Source of the DNA: Orthonyx spaldingii
Taxonomy: Eukaryota > Chordata > Aves > Passeriformes > Orthonychidae
NCBI GenBank assembly: GCA_013397795.1
Contig: VZTJ01004488.1
Coordinates: 1,206,217-1,270,216, forward strand
Length of the DNA stretch: 64,000 bases
Direction: 5' to 3'
Positions 22,729-37,149 of the stretch are shown piece after piece. The position numbers were made by a program, and so were the translations under genes. Under the pieces are notes generated by a model. That model made no database searches. It was not told the origin of the DNA and saw nothing but the letters and a program-made list of their open reading frames with translations. Every line of letters starts with the position of its first letter. Position 1 is the stretch's first letter.

Positions 22729-25700
22729 ACTAGCTTCAGTTTGGCCTAGAAAACTGTAAGTTCACCACAAAGAAAAGGTTTCTTTAAAAATGTGGTCAGG
22801 AAGCCCTCTAAAACAAAACACTGATTTTTCAGCTTTGCCAGTAATGTTATGCACAGAAGCAGCCTCATAATCTAATTGCAAATGAAAGGCAGGAAGATAT
22901 AATACATAATAAATACATAATAATTCACAGAATCAGTCTTCTTCCCATCCTTTTGGTATTATGAAAAGAGTTTCTTCTTGCATATCATCTGCCAGCTGTA
23001 TGAACAAATGTAATTGCACACACAGACACAATCCGATGATGGCAACAAAACACAGAACAGGAGATATATATAAATAAACATGAAAAATTTTATCATAGAT
23101 CATTTTAGGTTCTTTCCTCAGAAATTATTAATAATAAACCATGTGACTTTTACAGTCATTCAAGTAGTTTCATTTCTGTTCTTTCCAAGTTGTTTATTTA
23201 TGTGGTAAGGCATTAAATAATTCCAAAAGGATTTAATTTGATAATTTATTTAACTCATAAAAATGCTTCATATAAATGAGGGCCAGACATCATTCACTCA
23301 TGGAAGTTAACACCTACACTGAAAAGTAAAATGAAAACAATAATCTTATCAGTATTTCTTTACAGATTATTCAATATGCTGTGAATTTCCTATCAACTTT
23401 TATCATGCTCTAAAGTGTCCTGAGAATGTTATGTGTCTAATAGATTTTTGAATCAGGCAACAGTTCTTTGTAACATTTCCAAATTTCTATTAGGATTCCT
23501 TTTTGAATTGGTGAAGTATAAATACCTAATGTCCTCTTCAGCAGACTTTTTTTCTTTTTACTAGAATTCAATCAAGTAATTGCATCGATCAGGGTATTAA
23601 ATGCTTGGAAAGAAATTTATTTCATACATGAAGAAGCCAGTGTTCCTTTTACTTTGGTAGACTTGCACCAATCAAAAGCAACAGTAAATTTTCATTTTTC
23701 TTTCTCTCCAGGTTTTTAACTATTTATAAGTCTGCAGCTGTCATTTCAACGGTAGTTAAAAGTGCTCTTCCAGGTTCTTCCATGATGAAGTCACTGCTAA
23801 TGTGAATTTATAAAAAGTATGTGCTTTTTCAGCCTCAGGCACAATCTACTGGTAGTTGGAGAATGTTCAAAATGGAGGTCTGGACACTCACAGGTTGCAT
23901 AGAGCAGGAACAGTCTCTGTAGGATTTTTACATGGTTCATGGTATAGCCTTGCACTCAAAAGCTTTTGCTTATGGCTTTGTTCAGGAGCATGTTTTCTGC
24001 TTACAGTGTAGTAGCAAGAAAAAAGCACCAATATGCTATAAGTGTAAGGAACTAATGAAAGATTTAAGTCTGATACTGAGTTAGGAACTGATATGCAGAG
24101 CTTCAAAACTGTGACCCCAAGCATTTTGTTGGTGTATACAGGAATAATCTCTGCTTCAGGGGTCCTTAAGCAGAGCAAAGTGCTGAGAGGAAAATATCTG
24201 ATAAATCAGGATAATGTAGTTTTAAGTTCTGGTATGTCATTACTTGCCATGGCTCTTAGAATTCATGCCAGGCCTGGGGAACTGAAAGATATCAGATCTC
24301 AGAACTAATCCTGTTCTCTTGTCGTCATTCTATATCAGCAAGTGTTGCCGTCTGTTGCTGCTATTGCAGTAAGCAAATTAAATCAGTTTTTCCTTCCTGC
24401 CACTGATGAGTAGAGGCCTGAGGTGTGGACTGGAGGGTGCACTGACTTCCAGTCTTCGGTCAAAACTGAAAAGAGAAAAGTATGTACATACAATATAGTA
24501 GCTTCTCTGTTATCAAGATATAATTAACATACTTCTATTAATAAGATATGCAGAATGCAGCAGAGCTTTAGAGTTTATTTCTGTGCCCATGTGCCCCTTA
24601 TGCCTCTGAAAATCTTTAAGCTAAGCTGCTTTCAGCCCAAAAGCTATGAATTCCATTGTCGTCACCTCTGTCAGTATTGTTTACTTTTCTCAATCACTCA
24701 TTTTGGGAGGTCTTCTGCCACTAAGATGACAATGATGTGTTGATTCATTGCCCTGTCTCTAGTCCACGTGGAGGAGTTACTCAAAGATGTCAGCTTGTTT
24801 GGATTTTGCTATCCTTCCTTCGCTGTTTTTTTTTCCCTTTTTCATGGTGACATAGCTCTTCTACTATTTTTATTTAATTACTGTCACAGAATCTACATTG
24901 CTACTCTAACTGTTAATTGAAAAATCTTTCTTTTTAACAGATGAAAATTGTATTTAAAGTCATACTGACTTCTCTTTTAGTCCTTTTTTTTTTTTTTTTT
25001 TGTAAAAGTGTGAAAAAACCCTTCCCTCCAAATAACCCTTATGGGTGGCTAAAATCAATGCCAAACTGGTTAAATTTACAAACATATTTAGATCCCTTAT
25101 TAACTGATGTTTACATTCTTTAGTATCTGAGGTTCATCCTATCAAAATACTACATCAGAAACTAAACACTTACATTAAAATAGCAACAATAAGACTTATA
25201 TTCTTACAAACACTGAGACTTTGAAAACAAGAAACAAATCTCAAACCTCTTCTTTCTGTCCAGAATGACAAAGAGGAGCACCAGTTGTGCTGGCTTTCCC
25301 TACTGCCTGAAAATGTGATTACATCTGAGGCAGAAGGACTATGTGTCAGGGAAAGAGGAAATTTTAAGTTCTCTGCTGAAAACTACAACTAAAGTGCAAA
25401 AAGAAACAAGGTACTATAACAACATACACCTTAAGAGTGTGCTCAGGACACCAGCTGCCTCTTGATTACCTGTCACCTTAAATTTGAAAATAATCACATT
25501 GTTTTCTTGAAGCACACTTTATTTATGCAAAATTTTCTCTCACTATTTCACCACTGGATATTTTAGTTAAAATGTCATGAATGACTGGTTCTCTGAAGCT
25601 GAACTGTGACATTTTTTATGTCAATGTACTTTCAATCAACCTTGAAGAGTTGGGCAGCTGTGTCACCACTAAGTACAGTCTCAGAGCCACACGTGACAAA

Positions 25701-26649
25701 TTGTTCCATTTGCACTGTGGCCATGACACTACAAAAATTCCTTAAAAGTTAAATATAAGGAAAATTCAATACTCAAAAGAGTATTCAATAAATGAACTTT
25801 TAAAACAGGTACCTAGAGGAGGGAAAAAGTGATCTAATGTTCAGGTTTCATTACAAAAGAAATTATGAATTCCATGCTGCACACATTTTTAGATACTTTG
25901 ATTTGCTTAAATCAACCCTTCTGGTTCAGGAAACTGCTGAGAATACAGAGTAGAGGATTAAGTTCTAGCCCTCATGAACTTGAAAAGAAGTCCTGCCTTC
26001 CTTCTAGGATTTCCAGAGAGTGAGATATATCTCACCAACTTTTGATGGCTGCAACTGATTGTCAAGTAAATAAGAGAGAAAGACGCTTCACCAGACTGGT
26101 ATGAAATCTTTGCTTTAGAATAAAACTATTAATTCTGTCATACAACTATTTATTTATTATTGACTATAAGGATACCCTTAAAAAGTTTTGTTCATATGCA
26201 AATGCCTTGTGCAGGAGAAGTAATCTGGAGTTCTTGGTTCAAATCATACATTTCAGGAAGAAGGGAAAGATGTTTCACAGACAAGTCTCCAATCCCTTCA
26301 TCCTGGACTAAGAAATGTCCACAACAAGCTTTGTCACATAAGCCTCAGGTGGGAATTTTTTTCTGAAACAGGATTGCAATATCAAGTATCAAAGTCTTCA
26401 ACTGCTTCAATTGTCTTTCTACAGGGTATAAAACCTCTTCATCATGCAACTTAATGGAGATATCCTAGACAGCCTTGTACTCAAATATCATTAGAATTTT
26501 TTTTCCTGTGTTCTATGCTATTACCTGAGTTTAGGGAACTGAATCAAACCCTAATGTTAGCATTTATTATGTTAAATAAATATAACATTCTACATTGTAG
26601 CTGTCAGCATATGTAGCAGGTGTTTAAATCTCCATTATATTCAAAGCAG
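22729..26649. other. No recognised gene or transposon
   Basis: AT-rich. It holds a poly-T run of about 18 (24984-25001) and an ATGCAAAT octamer at 26196-26203. Frames such as 24093-24308 show no family resemblance. Confidence 0.5.
24984..25001. repeat. Poly-T run
   Basis: About 18 consecutive T. It lies inside, and helps create, the short frame 24941-25123. Confidence 0.85.
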
Positions 26650-27052
26650 ATCATAGAACCATAGAATCATAGACTGTCTTGGGTTGGAACCCAAGAACCA
26701 TCTTGTTCCAATCCCCCCGCCATGGGCAGGGACAGCTTCCACTAGACCAGTTTACTCACAGCTGCATCCAGCCTGGCCATGAAACAATCCCAGGCACAGG
26801 GCATCCACAGCTTCTGTGGTCAACCTGTCCCAGTGCCTCACCATCCTCTCAGTAAAGAATTTCTTTCTAATGTCTAACCTAAAACTTCACTCTTTCAGTT
26901 TAAAGCCATCCCCCCTTGTCCTGTCCCTACATGCTCTTGTAAAAAGTCTCATTTCATTTTTCTTGTACGTTCCCTTCACATACTGGAAGGCCCCAAGGAG
27001 GTCACCCCAAACTCTTCTCCAGGCTGAACAATCCCAATTCTATTCTCTTAAC
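26650..27052 (-). mobile_element. CR1 LINE fragment, 3' end, minus strand
   Basis: The + strand opens with the reverse complement of the CR1 octamer tail (ATCATAGAACCATAGAATCA), then TTGGGTTGGAA, CCATGGGCAGGGACA, CCAGCCTGGCC, GGCACAGGGCATCCACAGC and AGTAAAGAATTTCTTTCTAA. It continues into the end of ORF2 (CTCTTCTCCAGGCTGAACAA). The match ends near 27052. The frame is broken. The + frame at 26816-27133 is antisense to the element and not a gene. Confidence 0.93.
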
Positions 27053-29172
27053 CTTAGAACTACCCAATGGAGCCTAGGCAGTGTTCAATTCAAAGTATTG
27101 AAGGTAATGATAGGCCAGTTCAGGTGCTTTTGATCTTAGTGGTTAGCAGACCAAATGAGGGAGCCCTAATGGGCGGCTTCAGTATGGAGAAGCTGATAGA
27201 TGAGATGCTGCCTCATTACTCATCTGTTCTGCTTTTAGAACACAACTGTGGTCAGAAGTCATTTTATAAGGTTCCTATCATCAGGGGCTCAGATAAGACA
27301 GGAAATCTTCAGTAGAACTGGGTTTTAGCAGCCTTCTTAGGTTGGAGGGGAAAAAAAAGGTTGTAGTAGTTCAGGTGCTGCTGTTATCTATGTTATTTCA
27401 TTGATCTGACTTCCAAAGTTTTCCTCCTCTAAATAAATCTAAAGAATGTTTGAGTGTGTGTGTGTTCTCTTTTAGCAATCTAAGTTCCCCTCTTGAGAAC
27501 AGATCGTCTCATTCCCAGTTATTCACATATCACCTTGAACAATACTGAAAGGAATAGTCTCTGATTCTTTTTTCATTTGTTTCTGCTGATAACAGTGCAT
27601 GTAATCACACAGTCTTTGTGTATGTCTATATACCCCTCTGGCAACTTTTGAACCTGCTGTCCAATTTCAATCAAGACTAGAGCACCCCTCGAGCATCCTC
27701 TAAAAACCATAAACTGGGTAAAGGAGATATCAAGTTCAAAAATTTGTAAGTTTTCTCCCAATAACTCTCAATCTTGTTTCTCGAATATAGTGTTAAAAAT
27801 CAAATATGGCATCTTGTCTTCCAAAATTCTCTGTGAGAAGACTTTTAAATACAGGCATAGATAGTCAAAGATATTATCATCATTGGACTTAAAGATCAAT
27901 TGACTTAGAGACATGAACCCATAGGAAATGAAGTTACATTCATTTATAATTGTCATTGCAACTGACAACCATGTGATTGACATCATAATTTTAAAGCTTG
28001 CAAACATTAATGCAAATAAACTAACAGTTTACATAAGTAGGTGTATAGGAAAAGTTACACTTTTAGGGAGTATTATTCATTAATTCATTCAACAATAGAC
28101 ATCCAAAATTGCCTTACTGAGAATCAGTTCCAGTTTCCATTGATGTATTTACAGGCTTTTAAAGTGGACCTCTCCATTTCAGGAGAACTGATTTCTTAAA
28201 TATTTTCAAAGGCAGAAAAATTTCACACTTCTCTGAATGCCACTTGACTGCAAGTACAAATGTTAACAGCTTGTGAGAGTGCTAATTAGAGTAGCATAAA
28301 ATGCTTTGGACTTTGATGCTAACTTAAACAGAAGATGAAACAATCTGTTTCGAAAAAATGAAGATTTTACTTCTCTCTTCACATCTGAGCAAGGAATCTT
28401 AAAAGTCAGAATTCAGTTTTAGCTAATATAGTGCCATTTTTATGTTACACATCTTTTTATCAAATTCTTGTAGGTTTCCATGTTCCAGAGTCACTTAATC
28501 ACTGGCAGATCTGTTAGGTTTGTATTGGAAAGAGAAATTCCTCTCTGCCTTTTCAAAGCAAGGCACAAATACCTACAAGCATATACCCACACACAGTTTA
28601 TAAAATTACCATAAGATATCCACTGTGACAGACATAAATATGTTCACATACATGAACGTTCATAGCAGTGTGACCCAAATATTTATGACTTGGCCTTTGT
28701 AGCTCTATACGTGCATAAAAATGGGGACACACATTCCAATTAGTTTTTTAGCAGATGATTCATTCAAATATTTTCTGTTTAGGTGGTTGTCTCTGCAGTG
28801 CCTCAAAGACAGGGGTGAAGGTGTGACAACTTTGGTTTCTCTGTGAGAAAGGGTTACAATTTGAATCAAGGCAGTAGCTATGCCTAAATTTTAAGTGTCT
28901 AATCAGAGCTGCTCAAAAGCATTTTGAACACTGTCGATAGAATTAGGTAAAATGTCACAGAGATCTCAGGGAAGAAGTGCTGTCTGCTTCATTTCTGCTA
29001 CTGAAATTTGCAGACAGGCTCTAGCTCTGGAGGTCTCTTCAAATATCCACCTCTTCTCATTGGTCTTTATATATCTGTGTGGGGCCTTATCTGGTGTGCT
29101 CATATACATATGTGGGCATTCCCACAGATACTTTCTGTTCTCTCAGTGCCAAAATTCACATGCAGGTTCAAT
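27053..29172. other. No recognised gene or transposon
   Basis: AT-rich DNA with a short GT run (about 27453-27464). Nothing further was recognised. Confidence 0.5.
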
Positions 29173-29890
29173 TCACAGAATCATAGAATGGGTCAGGTTG
29201 GAAGGGACCACAGTGGGTCATCTGGTCCAATCTCCCTGCTCAGGCAAAGTCATCCCAGAGCACAGGGCACAGAATTGTGCCCAGATTGTTCTGGAATATC
29301 TCCGGTGAGGAAGACTCCACAGCTTCTCTGGACAATCTATTCCAGTGCGTGGTCACCTGCACAGTAAAGAATTTCTTCCTCATGTTCCTGTGCATCATTT
29401 TCTGCCTGTTGCCTTTCATCCTACTTCTGGGCACCACCAAGCAGAGCCTGGTCCATCTTCTTGACGCCCTCCCTTCAAATACTGATAGACATTAATGAGG
29501 TCTCTCAGTCATCTCTTCTTGAGCCTGAACATGCACAACTCTGTCAGCCTCTTCTCGTAAGGGAGATGCTTCAGTCCCTTAATCATCTTCATAGTGCTCC
29601 ATGGGATCTGTTCCAGTAGCTCCTTGTCTCTCTTGTACTGACCAGCCCAAAACTGGACACAACATTCCAGGTGTGGCCTCACCAGGGCTAATTAGAGGGA
29701 TAGGATCACCTCCCTCGACCTGCTGGCAATGCTCTTCCTGATGCACCCCGGGGGTACCATTGGCCTCTCTGGTTACCAGAGCACTTCTGACCCATGGACA
29801 GCTTGTTGTCCACCAGGACCCCCAGGTCCTTCTCTACAGAGCTGCTTTGCAGCAGGTCAGCCCTCAGCCCACACTGTTGCATGATTACCT
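29173..29890 (-). mobile_element. CR1 LINE, about 720 bp, minus strand, ORF2 C-terminus plus 3' end
   Basis: The + strand starts TCACAGAATCATAGAATGGG, the reverse complement of the CR1 tail. Read on the minus strand from about 29890 it gives the CR1 ORF2 C-terminal region in order: a LGVLVDNKLSM-like block, then PHLECCVQFWA-like, then KHLPYEKRLTEL-like, then RDLINVYQYLKGG-like. An open piece (29240-29440) follows with RNMRKKFFTVQVTTHWNRL and SREAVESSSPEIF. Stops and frameshifts separate these pieces, so it is dead. Overlapping + frames at 28952-29495 are antisense. Confidence 0.94.
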
Positions 29891-30845
29891 GTTAGACAGA
29901 CTGGGACTCTGCATCCCTGCTCCAGACATGGCAGCAAGAGAATCTTTATGAAATGAAGTTGGTGGAAAATAAAATTTTCATGTTGTATTTCAGAAACTAA
30001 TTTGCCTATCAGTCTTCCTTTTTCAGCATCTATGTGACACCCCTAACCACAGCTACCACTGGTTTTCCCATTTTGGGGAGTTTGAAAATCTAACTTCTCT
30101 TGAGGTTAAGAATTTAATTTAGGTCTATTTTTCTTAAATGGACCCAAGATCTTCAAAAAAATTTGACAGCAATTGCTCATGTCAATTGCTCTGAAATCTG
30201 CATCTTGATATCGGGAAACTATTAAAAGCTTATCTTGTTCTTATCACTTACATTCCCTAGGAAAAAGATTGATGTTTGATTTCATTCTACCTCAGGTAAT
30301 TTTCACTGTCTGATGAAAGAGGACTCCTGAGACCATCATCCCTATGTAGCCAATGGAGCCAAGTGAGTTCTTTAAAAATTGTCCATTATTTACCTGACTT
30401 TTTGATATGGACATAAATGAAAAGCACAGTTTTGAAAATTTTAAGTAACTCACTTTATTAAACTGACAGTTTATTTTTTCATCTACATTGTAGCAGAGTG
30501 GGAATTGAAAGCAATTGTGGAATATTGTGAGGGTTTCCTCAAATTGTATTCAACTACACAGCAAAATTCTCAAAAGCAATTAGAAAGACTTTTAGAAGAC
30601 ATATTAAACATTTCCATTAATTTATCTAACTAACAAGTAATTTGTTTATTTTTAAACCCCATGCATTGGAAGTGACAACGACAACTGGGAATTGTTTTAA
30701 ATGTCAAGTTGCTCTGGTTTGTATCTAATTAAACATTCATGTTTTAATGCTCAGGAGGCATAGTACATGTGTAGGGGGGCTGTTTCCTCAGTACACAAAC
30801 ACCAAGTTATTTGCAGTTTCATTTTTATGATGTAAATCAAGATAC

Positions 30846-30876
30846 TTATATATAATATATATAAATATATATAAAA
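30846..30876. repeat. TA-rich tract
   Basis: Alternating TA with AAT interruptions over about 30 bases. Confidence 0.8.
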
Positions 30877-31836
30877 CCCTAACCTGTATTTTGTAAGCAT
30901 TTTTTTTTACTTTTCCTCATAAAAGAAAGTGTAAGTCCTTTATGAAGAAACACTAAGAGTATTATGAAAATGACACACAAACTTTATCTTAATGACCACT
31001 TCTCCTTGCACATCAGATTTGAAAACCAAGCACTTTTTGTACAATACAAATTTTACTTCAGATAGTATATGGATAATTTGGTCTGCTTGAATATTCTTTA
31101 AAATGTTCCTACTGGAACATCTGAAGCACAAACATGAAAAAGCTCCCTAAAATATTACTTATCACATAAGAAAAAAAATTGCATTTGCTTTCACACATAT
31201 CAAGGGCTTTTATCTCACCTGCACAGCACTACTAAGGAAAGCATTGCCTATGAATATTGTAACTAGGACCCTGAAAATTAAAAAATCTTTTTAGCAAAGA
31301 TCAGTCTCTTTTCTAATTGCCACTTAAGTTTTTCATGTTCATATTTTCAATATTTCTGCAAAAGTCAGAAAAATTAAAATATGCCTTTAAGAAGACTTGA
31401 ATATGAGGAAAGGATTGTAGGAGCTCGGTCTTTAAGAATAACAAATATCCTGAAAGTTGAACACATAGAAATGGCATAAATTGAGCCACACAAAATGCTT
31501 GAATCAGGGCTAGAGTAAACTTCTTCTCAGTAGCTGTTACAGTTAGTTTGGATGAGAATGGTGTTGATAACACACTGATGTTTTGGTTTCTTGCTAAGTC
31601 ATGTTTTTCCTAAGAAATGTTTTCCTTGTTTCATGCTCTACCAGTGAGGAGGTGCACAAAAAAAAACAAACTGGGAGGATGCTTAGCAGGGTGACCTGAA
31701 CAGACCCATGGGACATTCCACATGCCCAGTATATGAGCTGAGGGGAGTTCCCCAGAAGGGAGCCAATATGGGTTTGGGAAGGGGGGTCTGGCATTTGTCA
31801 GCATGTAGTGAGCAATTGCATTGTGCATCACCATCA

Positions 31837-31837
<1 letters not shown>

Positions 31838-31867
<30 letters not shown>

Positions 31868-31868
31868 C
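31838..31868. repeat. (ATT)n microsatellite
   Basis: About ten ATT/TTA units, flanked by CATCATCAT on the left and ATCATTAATCATT on the right. It accounts for the poly-Ile and poly-Asn runs in the frames crossing it and is likely length-polymorphic. Confidence 0.92.
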
Positions 31869-33982
31869 ATTAATCATTGTTATTGTATTTTACTTTATTT
31901 TCAATTAAACTGTTCTTATCTCAACAGACAACTGTTACTTCAATTCTCCTCCACATTCTGCCATATTGAAGGGAAGAGATGGGGAAAGTTGAGCGAGGAG
32001 TGTTTAATCTCCAGCTGGGCCTAAAACCACTTCAATCAGATGTAAAGTGCTTCAAATATACAAGGCCAACAAAATGAATTCTCTCCAGCTCCTTCAGCTA
32101 CTACAGCTTTAGAAAAGACTGTGTTTATAAAGTTATTCTCTATTTATAGACATATAAAATTATATTTTTAAGTATTTGTCAATAGAATTGGACTTCTGTG
32201 CTTAAACATGCTACTGTTATGATTTATATATGTTCCTATAATCTATATTAAATGTCATATCTGTATATGTATACAGAAACGTGGTCTAAGGCAAGAATAT
32301 GCATTAATTAGGAAAATTTAGTTCCTAGAAACTTTACATCTTCTCAGTGGGCTTGTGGTGGTTAAAATGCATGCACTACATTATGAAAGCATGAATGCTT
32401 ACTCTAGAAAAAGCAGTAGCATTGCTGCATGCTGTTTACACTAGAAAGATTTTGTTCCAGAAGTCAATGTGCAAATGAGTTTTTAGTACAAAGAGACACA
32501 GCTAGAAAAACTGAAGTAGCATATGTGGCTTTTTGCTTACAATTAGTTTTTTTCTGGTCTCCTAAACAGTATTATCACCTTATTCCCAGTTGTTAAACTC
32601 AATAGCAACACTTGCTCTTCAGTGGTGAAAATAAATTGTCAAAACAAGCCATGAATCACACCTGAATCTCTTGGTTTAGAAAGTTATGTAGCAGAGTGTG
32701 AAGATAATTTTTACATGATGGTCTTTTTGAAAGTTTTTTTATACGTGTGGGATTTTTTGCAGAGCAAATTTTTCCTGCATCCTTGAAACAAGTTTTTCCC
32801 ACATGGTTGCAGACAGTTGATGTAGTCTTGTCAACAAAACGCTCATTTTCACTTAAGAATATATGCTTTTTTGTCTATGAAAAGAAGTTCCCTTACAGAA
32901 TCAGTTATCTGTTTTCCTTCTTACATCAGTTCCTTGTGCTGTATATGTATTTTCAGAAACACATTTTTTGACAAAACATTTGTAAGTTGGAACACTCCTT
33001 TTAGCATTGGTAATTGTAATCTTTTTTAAAATGTTGCAAGTATCAAAATTTCCCACAGCAGTCCACATATTTCTCTACTCTAAATGTGTAAATGTCCCTT
33101 GGAAAATACAGTTGCTCTCACTTTAGTAGTATAAAAGAATTGTAGCATCATTTGGCTTTGATGCATTAAAAGGAGAGAGAGTTTTCTCCAAATTTTTGCT
33201 AGCTTTTCAAAAGAAATCCATTATTTATGTAGACAATAAAGCAGTAATGGTATTATGTTACCTTTGTGTGCACCCCTGAGCTCAAAAAGAGTGGTTTGGC
33301 ATTCAAGTTATAACAAAAGCTCAAGGGTGGAGTGCTGAACAGATCATGACTAATCAGAATAAGTAATAAGGAACAGGCTGCAAGAGCAAACAGCAATAGG
33401 TGTGAGTTTCCCTTTTCTGATACCAAAATAAGGTGCACACACACACGCAGACACAGAGGATACCAGAGTAATTAATTCTACACCTCCAACTCTGAAGTAG
33501 ATGCCAGTACTTCTGTTTGATTTGTGCGCATGTTTGGAACTTTTGGGGGCAATAGCGAGCACAGTGTAAGCAGTACTGACCTTTGTCCTAAAGGAATTGA
33601 ATGTTGTTTTACAGATATATCAGTCCATTGGAAAATGCACATATAGTCATGGTGGTTTGGTAACTTCTAGAGATTAGACTCTATTAGTTAAGAAAATTAT
33701 CATGAAATACTGTAAAGAATACATTTTCTGAACTATGGAACTCTTCTGTACACTCTTCTGTATTTACAGCTGGACAATGTTAACCTTCCTCCTTACTGCT
33801 TCTACCCTAGTGCTCTTTCATGTTACTTGAGACCTATTTTCCCTTAATGCTTTTAATTAGTATTTTGAGTATCCTGTAGGGGTAGCAAAGTCAGCAAAGT
33901 GATACATTATTCTAATTCCACAATAAAGAACAGCTTTTATGTGTAACCATAGAGAATATGCTTCAGAAGAAACTAAGTTTCA

Positions 33983-34011
33983 TTAAAATAAAATAAAATA
34001 TTAAAATAATA
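33983..34011. repeat. (TAAAA)n-like tract
   Basis: Four or five degenerate TAAAA units. Confidence 0.7.
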
Positions 34012-34220
34012 GAAATTATCATTTAAGGATTTTCTTTGCTAAAAAGAAAAATTCCTAGTAACTTTTCATAACTCTTACAATTGAGAATGTCTCTAAGAAC
34101 CAGAGAGTATTAGTCAAATCACCCTTATTTTGACTTGTATGGTAACAAAGTGAGGATTAAGCAAGGTCACCTGCTGTCCTTAGCCAGGTATTATTTTCCT
34201 ACAGAAGCCTATCCACAAAG

Positions 34221-34283
34221 AAGAAAAAAATGGGAAAACCAAAAAAAAAAAGAAAAAGAAAAAAACCCAAACCCCCACACACA
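34221..34283. repeat. A-rich tract ending in C/A-rich bases
   Basis: A blocks interrupted by G and C, including an 11-base A run, then CCCAAACCCCCACACAC. Not linked to any retroposed sequence that I can see. Confidence 0.75.
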
Positions 34284-35199
34284 GAACATGCAAGGTTTTT
34301 ATCCAGTTAAGTAGACATTTCCACTGCATTCCTATTGTCCTTGTCCTTACAAGTGAGTCCTCCTTTCACTATTGCAGAAACTGTGCAAGTATATGCCTTC
34401 CTGGCTACCTTGTTTCATCCTTCCTCAAACACATAAAAAAGATAGTTGATTTACTGCCATTTAAAAACCCCCATAACTTATAACCTCTCATTGAATGTCT
34501 TCATCAATACTTGAAAAAAGGTATCATCTAAATCTGAAATCTATTTAAAAAATCTATATTTTATTTCCAGTCATGTTTCTTTTTTTATAGTATAAGTATC
34601 TTCAAGCCAATAAATTACTACTTTTGCTTCTCTTGAAACTGTACAAACTTCAGTTACCTAAAAAAGCGTTTTGTATGTCTTACTTAAATTGGGTTGTTCT
34701 GTGACTTGTACTTACTCAGAGAGAAAGTTCAACCTAGCATACTGACATTTCACATGAACCTCAAGTACACACAATAACAAGATCTGGACATTTGAGAATT
34801 GCATCTGTGATCTATGGACAAGGATTTTACAGAAGGTCAAGATATTGCTATTAGTACAACGACCTGGTGAATGCCTAATAATAAGGTCATCTTCATAACT
34901 TCCAGATATCATATAAATATTTAAAAGAGGCATGCTTTTAAGCAGGAAGTGCAACTTGCCCTCTCTTAGAGCTTAAAATCTTAAATAATTTTACTTGAAT
35001 GCATATTATGATAACATAACAGGAACAGAGCAGCAGAGCGAAGCAAAGAAAAAACAATGATATTACAGTGTACACTCTATGCATTTCCATTATTCTACAT
35101 TATGTTTTTCAAATAATGGTAATTATATATTCCTCAATTTCCTCACTTTTATTGTTTTCTTTTTCAGAATCTACTGTTCTGCCTTCTTTATGTACACTT

Positions 35200-35241
35200 T
35201 TAAATAATACTAATAAATAATATTTAAATAATATTAATAAA
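35200..35241. repeat. AT-rich AATAAT-type tract
   Basis: Degenerate TAAATAATA units over about 40 bases. Confidence 0.7.
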
Positions 35242-37104
35242 CCTGTTCCACTTCTCTATTTTTATTATCTTTTTTTCTTAACAAAATCATACTGCATTCC
35301 TAAACAAAAAAATTCATTATTTTCTTCTCCTGCTTTCTCCCTTCAGGATCCCTGGATGAATCTTTGACAATTTCATACCTGTTTTTGGAACTTTGTGTTG
35401 ATATTTTGCTTTGAATGTGTTCTAGGTATTGTCAGTAGTTACAATACCAACGAGAAATTGTAAGTAATCAGTCTGATGCCTCTTTCAATTACAGAGTCTT
35501 TTTGGAGGATATTTATGTAATTTAAATTTCCTCCTGCTAATATTTGTGATATGATCCTGAAATGGGGATTCCAGGAATATTTAAGGGCTTGAGTTAATTT
35601 TGCATAAATATTTGAGAGAAGAGCCATCCTAATGAGTAATCTAATGTTTTGTGCAGGTACGTCAGCTCCCTGGAAGAAGAACAGCAAAGAAGCCAGAACA
35701 GACAGGACAATTTTGTTTTAATAGATTTCAGCACTCTGTTTCTTGTAGTTTATCAGGATATTTAAAAAATTGCTTAAAATCCCTGAGGTGCAGGAACACT
35801 TGCTGTGCACACATATCAACTAAAACAGGGCCATTCCACCCTTCACGCACTTCAAGACTGAAGTCCATCAAAGAGTGTGGCTTTTCCCAGTTGCTGATCC
35901 CTGACATTTCAGTGATGGGTCATCAGTTCATCAGCTTGCTTAACTGCAGTTGGTTTTGAATGCTTTGAAAACAGTTTAGTTTTTATTGCCATTTGCAGCT
36001 AGCCCAGTTTTCTCAAATGTTGATTTTTAACTCATCTAAATAGATGAATGTCTGGCTTCAAGGTAAGTGATAGTTGATTCATAGCTCTGTACAATGTCAT
36101 TCCCTTGAAAGGAACTGCAGGAAATGGGAACATCAAGGATAATTGCTTTGCAATGGGCTTTAGCTCTTAGCTCCACACTTTTCAAGATACAAAAGTTACG
36201 ATTAAGCTCAGGAAAGAAAAACCCACCATCTACCAGTGAAATAGCAGAAGCCCTCTTCTCTTTCTCACACCTCAAAAGTAGCTCTAACATATGTGTAAAA
36301 CTGTAGTGTGAGCACATGGATCAAAAGCCACCCTTGTGTAGAGTCAGTGATGGATTGAGACTTACTTTGTTAAAGGATATCTTTGATAATGAAGAAATGG
36401 AAGAAATAAAACTGAGTTTTAATTGCTCTAATAGTCTTCCAGAAAGCTGACCTTGCTCAAGTTATTAATTCAATCAAGTAGCACATAGCAACTATAATTA
36501 ACTATAGTAACCTTATAGTGCTTTTTCTTTCAAACTCTCCCTACTGGTAGGAGGTAAAAGTGGTCCATTTTTGTGCATAATACAGTAGGATTACTGTTCT
36601 CTCCTTTGAATCTTGTTAGCCTGATGAACCTTCAGGAAAATTATTCTTCTATGATAAACTAGCTAGCTCCAGTGTGAAAAGCAGCACAGACTGCAGCTTG
36701 CACTGCTTCAATTTAGCAAGGGTAGAGTGGACTACCTCTATTACAATTATATATCAGGCAGAAGAAACTTGTCATTGTTATGGACTTCTAATATTGATAA
36801 TCTGTTAAACTGGATGTAACGTTACACCTGTACTGGCAGTGATAATATTAAGTTTTAGTCTGAAATGCCTTTCCTCACCCTGATCCACAAGATGAAAGAC
36901 ATGAGGAAAAAAATTTAAAGAATATTTTATATTAACATTAAATTTCTTCATTGCCCTAACAGTTAATCTTCTACTCTGTCCATATATCAAAATGTCAGTT
37001 AAATTTACCTGTGAATAATAATAATTTTAAAAATTACCAGTTAGCTATAAAAGATATAAAAATAATACAATATAATTACCACTTGAGTATCAAAATTTGG
37101 TTAA

Positions 37105-37149
37105 GGGTTTTTTTTGTTGGTTAGTTGTTTTTTTGTTGGGTTTTTTTCT
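37105..37149. repeat. T/G low-complexity tract
   Basis: T runs separated by GTTGG units, of the same type as 521-620. Confidence 0.8.

Noticed and set aside
28952..29495. Overlapping + frames of 118 and 119 codons
   Set aside because: Their second halves are antisense to a minus-strand CR1, and the first halves show no motif.
33433..33446. Short CA run
   Set aside because: Too short to call a microsatellite; the same applies to runs near 42150, 27453 and 49680.
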